Source: Eustoma russellianum (lineage: Eukaryota > Streptophyta > Magnoliopsida > Gentianales > Gentianaceae). Taken from it: a stretch of 64,000 nucleotides of DNA. Positions 32,301 to 42,552 of the stretch are shown here, piece after piece. The DNA is taken from assembly GCA_036186865.1 (NCBI GenBank), contig AP025075.1, positions 20,712,440 to 20,776,439 of the forward strand, written 5' to 3'. Under the pieces are notes generated by a model. That model was not told where the DNA came from. It was given only the letters and a program-made list of their open reading frames with translations, and did no database searches. Position 1 is the stretch's first letter. The number at the start of each line of letters is the position of its first letter. The translations under genes were made by a program, and so were the position numbers.

Positions 32301-33094
32301 TTTCACGAAAATAATTAAATGAACCCTTTATGGTTATTGGATTGATCTGGAAATTTTATGACAATCACCCAAGACATAAAGGAGTAAGATCATGAAAATT
32401 AATTGAGTTGGCAATAACGTTTGGGTGGGTAATTATGGACATGAAGTTGATGTACTAAAACTGGAAATTGGGCTGAACAGGGGATTAATCTAAAAAGGCC
32501 CAATTTGATGGATTTGGATCTATATACACGGTTTGGGCTCATGAATATTAATCCTTAGGGATTTTATTATATCTTCCAGGTTATGGTCCAAATAATCAAG
32601 GTTTTAAGGCCTCAAAAGATAAGGTAATGAGGTGACTATACCGCAGAATTCAGCAAGTACACTCGATAATGATTGGATGACTTAAGGACTTTATTCGTCT
32701 TATGAAGTTACAAAAATTGTACGACCTGTATATAAGAACCCATCAAACGTATGTATGACAAAAGATTATGGAAATGGATCTGTTTTGTTAGCTTGACCGC
32801 CCCATGAACATGAAGTAAAAATCTAGAAATATTTAGTTTCCAAAATCATGCTTATTGACATGTTATAAGGAATGTTTACGACTATTCACGTCATGACTTG
32901 CATTGCATATCACTACATGTATCATGCATGACCATATGCCACATGAAATCTGATTTTTATGAATTTTTTTGTATGCAAGCAAGTCTTTCCAAGTAACTAT
33001 GTTTTACGTTATGCATGAAAGTTTTTATGGTCCCATGTTTTAAAGAAAGCTTTATGATTCCTTTGCCGGCCAAGCATGCGACTAACCCGACTCC

Positions 33095-33300
33095 AGACCC
33101 GGGATTAATTGGTCTGTTGACATGATATGTTCTGGACCCATTCAGATCCGGGGTTAATTGATCTGATACATGTTCTAGACCCGTTCAGATCCGGGGTTAA
33201 TTGATCTGATACATGTTCTGGACCTGTCCCAGACCCAGGGTTAATTAGTCTGTTGATATGTTCTGGACCCGCTCAGATCCGGGGTTAATTGATCTGACAC
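33095..33300 (+). repeat. 43-45 bp tandem dyad array in the LTR of C
   Basis: Units start near 33129, 33172, 33215 and 33260, each with CAGATC-cggggttaatt-GATCTG, an inverted repeat, and gttctggaccc. Alternating units carry agaccc..ggtctg variants that also pair. The 3' LTR (37740-37912) has one unit fewer. Confidence 0.8.
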
Positions 33301-33610
33301 TCTGTTTTATGACATGTTATTTTATGGGACTAAAATGATGTTTTGACACGACATGACATCATGCATTGCATTTTGCATAACTCATGAGCATGTTGACATG
33401 TTGCATGTTACAGCTAATGGTTAATAAAATATTATTGGTATAGCATTAACTAAAATTATGCTTAAGCTATAACGTCAAGCAAATTCAGGATTAAAGACCA
33501 GGTATAAATTATTATTTGAGGTTCTTGGGGTATTACATTCATGTTATAATTCTTTATGTATTTCATGGTAGTTTATTGTATTCTTGCTGGGTGATTTTTA
33601 TCACTCACAC

Positions 33611-33686
33611 TTTTATTTTTTCCCCAGAGCCAGCTAATGCTAAGATTGAGTGGATCGAGGATGAGCCGAGGGTACCCTATCCGTAG
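33611..33686 (+). promoter_or_regulatory. Splice-acceptor-like block with short coding-like exon in the LTR of C
   Basis: A T-rich tract ending ccccag (33627) precedes a frame reading ..KIEWIEDEPRVPYP then TAG. The same is found at 38211-38287 (3' LTR) and, diverged, at 62291-62402 (D LTR: ..KVEWIEDEPRVPLP). The differences between C and D in the core are mostly synonymous. Confidence 0.45.
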
Positions 33687-34009
33687 GCGAGGAAATCTGA
33701 AGGAAGCAAAACTTAAGGACTTTTGTGCAGCCAAGATGTTTGTATTATGAACAATGTTTGAGCTCTTGAATTTCGGTTGTGTCATTTTGTGGGACGGCTA
33801 CTTTTGGGAACTTAGTACTTTCAGAATGCATGTTTATTTGGAAAAAGTTTTAATTCTGCCTAAATTTTACTACCATGTTAAATGTTAGCATGGGAGTCCA
33901 TGGCTTATGTTATGGATTTTCGCATGTTATGCATGACGCTTTGTACTCTCCTTAGTGAAGTACGGCGGGTGCACTGTATTCAGACGAGTTCCGGGTGCGG
34001 GGCGCTACA

Positions 34010-35963
34010 GGTGGTATCAGAGCCCAGGCTCTAGATTTCGGGCAGAATGTAGAACTAAGTTATGATCTTAGCAATCTAAGTTTGATCTTAGACCTAAGTC
34101 ATGATCTTAGACGAGAGTCGACCTTAGATTAGGACGACTTAGACGGGAAGTTAGGGACATGACTTAATAACAAAGCCCAAGTCGATGAAGGTTGTACATG
34201 TCATAAAATTTAATTCGTATTGTATGAATAACAATTTAATTAGATTATAAATTAAACTTTATCGCCAATCTATCTATTTTAGCATTGAGTAAAATCTTGA
34301 TGCTCCGTAATGCAGATGGCATCACGGACTAATGAGCAAGCATCATCACTTTCACCCCGGGTAGCACTGGGTTTTATTACTGGCAGCTAGTAAGATCACA
34401 TATCCCAGAGTTTGGCGGAGAATCTAGCCCCGAGGAGGCAGAAAAAATGGCTAGACGAAGTCAAAAGTAACTTTTTGTTGATACGGGTACCCGATAAAGT
34501 AAAGACACCAATTGTCCGGCCGTTTTTGATCGGTAAGGCTAGTCAGTGGTGGAGGACTTGTATCCAGCCATTGCCCCGACTAGTGACTTGAGCAAGGTTT
34601 CTAGAGGAGTTTTGTGAATTTTTTCTTCTCTCCGGATCTAATCATGAAAAGGGTTGAGGAATTTGACACCTTAAGACAAGAACTAGGTATCACTGTCTCG
34701 GAGTATGCTCGTCGGTTCACTACATTGGGCCGTTATGGTCCCTTGATCATGGAAGACGAAAGCATAAGGTAATCAGATTCATGCGAGGTCTAGACTTTCG
34801 GATCAAGATTCGGCTAGCCAATGCATATTCTAGTACTTTCGAGGAATTACTGGAGGACTGCTACAGAGCGGAACACGATATTAAACTAACGGAAGGACAA
34901 AATAAAGGACTTAAGGAGCGTACTAAGGAACGAAGCAGGAGGTGGCAGCCGCGTCCACATAGGGATAATAAAGAAACAACCAAGAAAGCTAACCTAGATG
35001 GAAGAGTGCCTGATTCAGCAATGCCTGAAACCTCAAACCGTAACAGGTACGCCTAAATGCCTATTTAACTAAGTAATACCTACGTCGTTCGTTATCCAAG
35101 TATAATTGGTCATACTAAAGATCGAATTAGAGCCACGTGATAAAGAATCTTAGGAAAGATTTCTACATAGCCATTAATACATGGACAAAGAAGATAATTG
35201 TAGTAACACAACTAAAGCATGAAGGTTGGAATACGTTGCCAAAATTGTTCTTAACAGTCAGATTGGCACCATGATGGTCGGAACTCAACAAGGCCTCAAT
35301 GAAGGGTAAATACCAGTTTCTTAGGATCAATAAATTGTCCGACCTGATTAGGAAAAGAACACAAGCAATGACAAGTGGAGTTGCAAATTGAATACTTCAA
35401 ACTGAAGAATCAAGATTGAGGATGTATATGAACCCTGTATAGGATGTGTCATAGGCATTCCGAAATCATTAGGATTGACAAATGTCCTGCTACGTTAATG
35501 GATCTTACGAACCTAGTATCTCAGGGGTATTTAAATAAGCAGGGTTAAATTCCTTCTCTAACTAATACAAATTAAAGAGGAAAAAGGGAAATTCCGTGAG
35601 ATATAACCCCTTTATAGTTGGACGAGAAATTGCAAGCTGGGAGTATCTAACCCACTCTAGCAGTAACAATATGATGTGACGGAATTTCACATAGCTTGAT
35701 AATTCAAATAACACATATGAACAAAGCAAATAAGGATACCTTTATGTTTGAAACAGAAACCATAGATTTTGTGAAGAACAAGAAAACCTCGAAATGTCAC
35801 AAGATTTAAGGAAAAGATATCGATTCTAGATTCGATTATTACAAGAATAGATTATTGACGAAACAAATAAGTTGGGAAGGACTTGACGAAAGATTTGGGG
35901 TTCACCCTTTTATGAGAATATTCTCAAAATTAAGGTCCGAATCATCGAACATGTACTCTAGGA
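34010..35963 (+). pseudogene. Gypsy C primer site and decayed gag region
   Basis: It begins with GGTGGTATCAGAGCCC (Met-tRNA primer site). A gag start may be at 34316 (MASRTNEQASS), stopped after 25 codons. Later pieces in various frames read IPEFGGESSPEEAEKM, VEEFDTLRQELGITVSEYARRF and IRFMRGLDFRIKIRLANAYS (34781-35056), the retrotransposon gag pattern of plant gypsies. A Lys/Arg-rich tail follows. No protease, RT, integrase or zinc knuckle is visible. 35060-35963 shows nothing I can identify and ends at the truncated 3' LTR. Confidence 0.7.
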
Positions 35964-38609
35964 GATTGATTCTTGGTTGAAACTTGAGTGGTCCTAGGAA
36001 AGCATGCATGTAATGGATGTGAGGTTTTATGAGGTTGTTTGTAAGTTTGGGCTAAAATGACTCTTGAATGTGTTGCATATTTAAATATATGTTGTAAATA
36101 GTGTTTAAGGTACCATATATGTTTCGGCCTAAAGGATGAAAAGGAGGGTGAGCTTTGACTCCAAGGAAGAACATTTGTTTGAGCATATATGATGCTTGTT
36201 TGTGTACAATCTACATACTGTTTGGTATGATGCAAAAAGTAACTTTATAAAAAGCATGGGATCTGGATATTCATGATACAAGGGGTGTATGTGTTAACCA
36301 ATAAGCTATTTCATAAGAGCAAGGGAAATAGTGGACATTTGACTTGAATAAATGACAAAAAAGACAACCACTGGAACTGGGCAGAATTGAGCAACGTTTT
36401 TAATAGCTTAAAAGTGGATCTTGTAGACCTTCAATAAGGCTGATTTTTGGTACAAAGCTATCCATATGTGTGTAGCAAATATGAGAGTTGGGAATTTTGA
36501 TAAAATAAGCTACGGATGATGTTTAATAAATATTTGGTAGAACTGCTCAGATTCGAAATTCTGGGACTTGGCAGAACAGTATAACGTTTTTGAGTGGCTT
36601 AAGAATGGATCTTGTAGATGTCCTATAAAGCTGATTTTTGTTATGGTAACAACCTTAGGTGTGTAGTAAATATGAAAATTAGAATTTTGATAAAATGAGT
36701 TATGAATTATTTTAAGGAATTAATTGGTAAAACTGCTCCAGCTGAAATCACTGGAACAGGGCAGAAATAAGTAACGTGTTGTTTTGGCTCACAAATTGAC
36801 CTTAGGAATATGAAAATGGGCTAATGTTTTGTAGGATGTTAGTTTAACATGTTTATGACATGTGTGAGTTAGAATTTGGAAAAAAAAATCATGGTTTTGC
36901 CACAATTGAATTTTTAGTAAAAATGGGTCAGTCCAGTTTCAGCACATGACCCATTTCAGGAAAATAATTAAATGGACCCTTTATGGTTATTCGATTGACC
37001 TAGAAATTTTATGACAATCACCCAAGACATAAAGGAGTAAGATCATGCAAATTAATTGAGTTGGCAATAACGTTTGGGTGGGTAATTATGGACATGAAGT
37101 TGATGTACTAAAACTGGAAATTGGGCTGAACAGGGGATTAATCTAAAAAGGCCCAATTTGATGGATTTGGATCTATATACACGGTTTGGGCTCATGAATA
37201 TTAATCCTTAGGGAGTTTATTAGATTTTCCAGGTTATGGTCCAAATAATCAAGGTTTTAAGGCCTCAAAAGATAAGGTAATGAGGTGACTATACCGCAGA
37301 ATTCAGCAAGTACACTCGATAATGATTGGATGACTAAAGGACTTTATTCGTCTAGGAAGTTACGAAAATTTTACGACCTGTACATAAGACCCCACCAAAC
37401 GCATGTATGACAAAGATTATGGAAATGGACCCGTTTGGTTAGCTTGACTTCCCCATGAACATGAAGTAAAAATATAGAAATATTTAGTTTCCGAATCATG
37501 CTTATTGACATGTTATAAGGAATGTTTACGGACTATTCACGTCATGACTTGCATTGCATATCACTACATGTATCATGCATGACCATATGCCACATGAAAT
37601 CTGATTTTTATGAATTTTTTCGTATGCAAGCAAGTCTTTCCAAGTAACTATGTTTTACGTTATGCATGAAAGTTTTTATGGTCCCATGTTTTAAGGAAAG
37701 CTTTATGATTTCTTTGCCGGCCAAGCATGCGACTAAACCGACTCCAGACCCGGGATTAATTGGTCTGTTGACATGATATGTTCTGGATCCGTTCAGATCC
37801 GAGGTTAATTGATCTGATACATGTTCTAGACCCGTCCCAGACCCGGGGTTAATTGGTCTGTTGATATGTTCTGGATCCGCTCAGATCCGGGGTTAATTGA
37901 TCGGACACTCTATTTTATGACATGTTATTTTATGGGACTAAAATGATGTTTTGACACGACATGACATCATTGCATTGCATTTGCATAACTCATGAGCATG
38001 TTGACATGTTGCATGTTACAGCTAATGGTTAATAAAATATTATTGGTATAGCATTACCTAAAATTATGCTTAGCTATAACGTCAAGCAAATTCAGGATTA
38101 AAGACCAGGTATGAATTATTATTTGAGGTTCTTGGGATATTACATTCATGTTATAATTCTTTATGTATGGTAGTTTATTGTATTCTTGCTGGGGTGATTT
38201 TTATAACTCACAGTTTTATTTTCCCCAGAGCCAGTTAATGCTAAAATTGAGTGGATCGAGGATGAGCCGAGGGTACCCTATCCGTAGGCGAGGAAATCTG
38301 AAGGAAGCAAAGCTTAAGGACTTTGTGCAGCAAAGATGTTTGTATATGAACAATGTTTGAGCTCTTGAATTTCGTTTATGTCATTTTGTGGGACTGCTAC
38401 TTTTGGGAACTTAGTACTTTCAGAATGTATGTTTATTTGGAAAATGTTTTAATTCTGCCTAAATTTTACAACCATGTTAAATGTTAGCATGGGAGTCCAA
38501 TGGCTTATGTTATGGATTTTTGCATGTTATGCATGACGCTTTGTACTCTCCTTAGTGAAGTACGGCGGGTGCACCGTATTTGGACGAGATCCGAGTGCGG
38601 GGCGCTACA
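35964..38609 (+). repeat. 3' LTR of gypsy C, 5'-truncated
   Basis: 2.65 kb directly repeating 31311-34009 (mid-90s percent identity by eye). The first 2 kb of the LTR is missing. It ends GGGGCGCTACA followed by the TSD ttgac. Confidence 0.9.
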
Positions 38610-38614
38610 TTGAC

Positions 38615-39193
38615 AACACATAACAATGAAATGAAATCCGAGATTTCAAATTTGAAATCAAGGAATACGGACTTAGATAAAATGATGAAACAGTTTGATA
38701 CGGGATCTAACATGCTAGATCGCATTATTTTATCACAAAACATAACAGTGATAAAACCGGATTAGGATACATTGAGACAAATGAAGTATCCATCAAACCA
38801 ACCAAATTTGTCTTATCTAAAAAAGTAGGCACACCGAAAGCAAACACGGCGTCTAAGATGACGCAAAGACCCCCTCTCCCCTCATCTTGTCATACTCCTT
38901 CTTCAAATCATGCAAAATATAATTATGTGCCATATAGATATGAGAAGAAACAAGTGATGCATATACGACATTCATTCCATCCATCTAGATCACGCACTAT
39001 GCACACCAACACAATGACATATCAAAACCAAACACCATATGATGCGCATAGAGGAGTTCTCGGCCAAAGGCCTAAAGTCCACTCACCACATGTCTACTAC
39101 ATCACTCCTTCATCTACATTCTTACCATTTGCTAGACCGAGAAGGATCATCCAAGTATGGGTACCGAAAGGTACTTTACTAAGAGGTGAATAA
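38615..39193 (+). pseudogene. Sirevirus B gag, C-terminal part
   Basis: Resumes after gypsy C with MKSEISNLKSRNTDLDKMMKQ, a coiled-coil-like segment that continues ELSCIINALKSEI before the insertion. A frame change then gives the conserved DKTGLGY (near 38750), followed by a His/Tyr/Lys-rich stretch (KYNYVPYRYEKKQ) and VWVPKG near the gag-pol boundary, where related elements have a zinc knuckle. No clear knuckle is seen here. Confidence 0.75.
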
Positions 39194-42100
39194 CTAACTC
39201 ACAAGGACCCAAAATTAAAAGGGTACCTAAATCATTCTCGTACATTGCAGGGAACCCATACATTAAAAGACACATCAATCAAGTGGTTACTCGACAGTGG
39301 TTGCTCGAGGCACATGACGAGTGACCAGAGCTTGTTCACAAAGTTGAAAAAGGTTACAAAAGGCGGATCCGTGACATTTGGAGACAACAATGAAGGAAGA
39401 ATCATCGGAAAAGGTACAATCAGAAGCCCAAGCGCCCTTCAAATCTCCAACGTCTTTTTGGTAAGAAACTTATCCTATAATCTTCTTAGCATCTCACAAT
39501 TTATTGATAACGGCTTTGATGTGTGTTTTACGCATCCTTATTGCAATATAATAAATAAAATGGAGAAGTAGTGTTAAAAGGAAAAAGGGAAGGAAAACAT
39601 TTTTACGCTTTCTATGGATGACATGTTAAATGCTAAGGTTATGTGTTTTATATCAAATGAACCTAACGTTAACTTGTGGCATAGACGTTTAGAACACGTC
39701 GGCATTTCTACACTTGTAAAACTCCAACGAAAAACCTAATACGAGGATTGCCTAAAATTGATTTAGACAACTTTCAGTTGTGTGAATCTTGTATTAAAGG
39801 CAAACAAACACGCGAGTCACTTAAACCTAAAAATGAAATAATCATGTCTAGAGTTTTAGAACTATAACACATTGATTTGTTTTGTCCTAGTCGCACTACG
39901 AGTCTTGGTGGACGTTATTATGCTTGTGTGACTGTTGATGATTTTTCTCGTTATACTTGGACTTTTTTCTTGCACATAAAGATGATAGTGCCATTGAGAT
40001 TGCGAAACTAATAAAACAACTTGAAAATCAATATGGTTTCAGTGTGAAAAGGATTAGAAGCGATAGAGGTGGTGAATTTAAAAACAAGGGCATGATTGCA
40101 TTTTGCGAAGAAAAAGGAATCAAACAAGAGTTTTTTGCCACCTAGAACTCCTCAACTAAATGGAGTAGTAGAAAGAAAGAATAGGACACTACAAGAAATC
40201 GCTAGAAACCATGTTGTGTGAAAATAAATTGCCTAGATTTTTGTGGGTGGAAGCCCGTAAATTGTGTATGCTATATAGTTAACTGTTTGTCTATTAGAAA
40301 GAAAATAAATAAAACACCTTATGAGATATTAAATGATTGCATGCCTAAAATTGATTACTTTCGTATGTTTGGTTGCAAATGCTTTGTTTAAATACGAAAG
40401 ATAATTTAGATAAGTTTGAATCTAAATCAATTGAATGCATCTTTGTTGGGTATTCTGTGAATTCAAAAGCATATAGATGCTATGATCCCATCAGTAGGCA
40501 AATTCTAGAATCCATTCATGTGAAGCTTAATGAATTTGGTGAGATTGATAAAGATAAAGAATATGACAATGATTTTGAATGAAAACCCGTGTTGGATGAT
40601 GATGATGGCACGCATGATACAGTAGAAATGCATGATCACTTAAAAATGCATGAGAACGTAGAAAATAATCAACCAAGTTGGCATAGAGATCACCCACACG
40701 ATCTCATTATAGGCGATATCACTCACGGTGTGCGACCACATAGAAGAATAAATACGGAGGAAATAAATCAATTTCATGCCATGATATATGAAATTGAACC
40801 TAAAAATGTGTTTGATTCTTTGAGTGATTCTTCTTGGATTAATGCTATGCATGATGAACTTAATCAATTTGTAAGAAATGATGTATGGGATTAGTGCCAC
40901 AACCACAAGATAAGACTATAATAGGCACAAAGTGGGTGTTTAGAAATAAAATGAATGAAGAAGGAAAAGTTGTTAGAAACAAAGCTAGACTTGTAGCACA
41001 AGGATATAATCAAGAAAAAGGCATAGAATATGATGAAACATTTGCACCCGTAGCACGTTTAGAAGCCATACGAATTTTACTTGCTATTGCTTGCATGAAA
41101 GGTTTTAAACTTTATCAAATGGACGTGGAAAAGTGCATTTTCAAATGGATTTATACAAGAAGAAGTATACATGAAACAACCACCCGGTTTTGAAGATTTG
41201 AAACTCCTCGATCACGTGTACAAACTAAAGAAGGCACTATATGGTTTAAAGCAAGCACCTAGAGCATGGTATGATTGTTTTGCTACTTTTCTCTTAGAAA
41301 ATGGTTTTAAAAGAGGCACTATAGATAGTACTTTATTTTTAAAACAAGATAAATCGGATTTACTCATTATTCCAATTTATGTTGATGACATCATTTTCGG
41401 CTCCACCTCTCATAAACTTGTTGAAGATTTTGAAACTTGCATGAAATCCGAATTTGAAATGTCTATGGTTGGTGAATTGAATTACTTTCTTGGCTTACAG
41501 ATTAAACAAACGGGTGAAGGCATGCATATAAGCCCAAGTTAAATATATAAATGACATGATTAAAAAGTTCAATTTTGAGAATTTAAAACCGTCCCCCACC
41601 CCTATGAGTGTCACCACTAAACTAGATAAAAATGAACATGGTAAGGACTTTGATAATGCTTTATATAGGTCTACGATTGGCTCTCTGCTCTATCTTACTG
41701 CTAGTAGACCTGATATCATGTTCAGTGTATGTATGTGTGCATGTTTTCAAAGTCAACCTAAAGTGTCTCACTACAATGCCGTGAAAAGAATATTTCGATA
41801 TATTAAGCACACACCCACCTTAGGCATTTGGTATGATAAAGATTGTGAATTTAAATTGCATGCATACACTGACGCAGATTATGGTGGATGTAAAATAGAT
41901 AGGAAAAGCACGAGTGACACTTGCCAATTTATAGGAAATTCACTTATTTCATGGTTTTCTAAAAAACAAGCAAGCGTAGCCTTATCCACCACTGAAGCTG
42001 AATACATGGCAACTTAGTCTTTGTTGCACACAATTATTATGGCTAAAACAACAACTTTCTGACTTTGGGATTACAGTAAATCAGATTCCTATATATTGTG

Positions 42101-42330
42101 ATAGTATGAGCGCCATCAACTTATCTAAGAACCCCGTTCTACATTCTAAGGCAAAGCATATAGAAGTCCGCTATCACTTCCTTCGTGATCACATCAACAA
42201 TGGTGATATTATCATAGATCACGTACGCACAGAGGCACAAGTAGCAGATATTTATACTAAGGCACTAAATCAGGCCACGTATGAAAATCTTCGTTCTAAA
42301 TTAGGCATGATTTCTGCTGATTTGATTTGA
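39194..42330 (+). pseudogene. Sirevirus B pol: protease, integrase, RT, RNase H (heavily mutated)
   Basis: Protease has an intact active site, WLLDSGCSRHMTSDQ (39285-39330). The integrase zinc region reads LWHRRLEH..CESC in broken frames; the core has HIDLFCPS and RIRSDRGGEF (about 40050); the Glu region is frameshifted. RT has GTKWVFRNKMNEEGK, NKARLVAQGYNQ and ETFAPVARLEAIR (40885-41193), a frameshift at MDVEKC, then KALYGLKQAPRAWY and PIYVDDIIFG (about 41380). RNase H has YTDADYGG, TTEAEYMAT then a stop, HSKAKHIEVRYHFLRD and AQVADIYTKAL, ending at 42330. More than eight lesions; an old copy. No ORF follows pol. Confidence 0.88.
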
Positions 42331-42376
42331 TATCTCTTTCCATATTTACATACATTTTTAATTGTATTTCTAAAAT

Positions 42377-42552
42377 AAAGGGGGAGAGAATGCATGATTT
42401 AAGGGGAAGAGAGAGATTGATTGCACAAATCAAGGGGGGAGAAAATTTGAAATTTGAAATTCAAAATTTGAATTTGTGCATGATTGGAGGGGGAGCGACA
42501 AAATTTAAATCAAGAACTTAGGTTATTTTGTAAATCATCAAAAGGGGGAGAT
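42377..42552 (+). other. Multiple polypurine tracts of Sirevirus B
   Basis: Four A/GGGGGAG motifs (42377-42388, 42432-42442, 42487-42496, 42541-42552), the last abutting the 3' LTR. Same arrangement as in Sirevirus A. Confidence 0.8.

Larger units (their letters stand above)
30029..34009 (+). repeat. 5' LTR of gypsy C, right part
   Basis: Continuation of the LTR after the LINE. The first 170 bp is TA-rich. From 31311 it matches the truncated 3' LTR. It holds four 190-bp repeats, a TATA-like box (gtatataagaac, about 32728), a tandem dyad array (33095-33300) and a splice-acceptor-like coding block (33611-33686). It ends GGGGCGCTACA before the primer site. Short open frames here are not supported as genes. 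Confidence 0.85.
8870..38609 (+). mobile_element. Ty3/gypsy-like element C with giant LTRs, internally deleted
   Basis: Flanked by a perfect 5-bp TSD ttgac (8865-8869 and 38610-38614) inside gag of element B. The ends are TGTTGTACCCC and GGGGCGCTACA. The 5' LTR is 8870-34009 including the LINE insertion, about 4.7 kb without it. A Met-tRNA primer-binding site follows (34012). Only a decayed gag region (34010-35963) and the last 2.65 kb of the 3' LTR remain; pol and the front of the 3' LTR were deleted together. Long LTRs plus a Met primer fit chromovirus-type gypsies (Del/Tekay), but without pol this is only a guess. Confidence 0.8.

Noticed and set aside
38858..39193. Stand-alone 111-aa gene
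   Set aside because: It is the gag C-terminal/linker region of Sirevirus B leading into the protease, with a stop before it.
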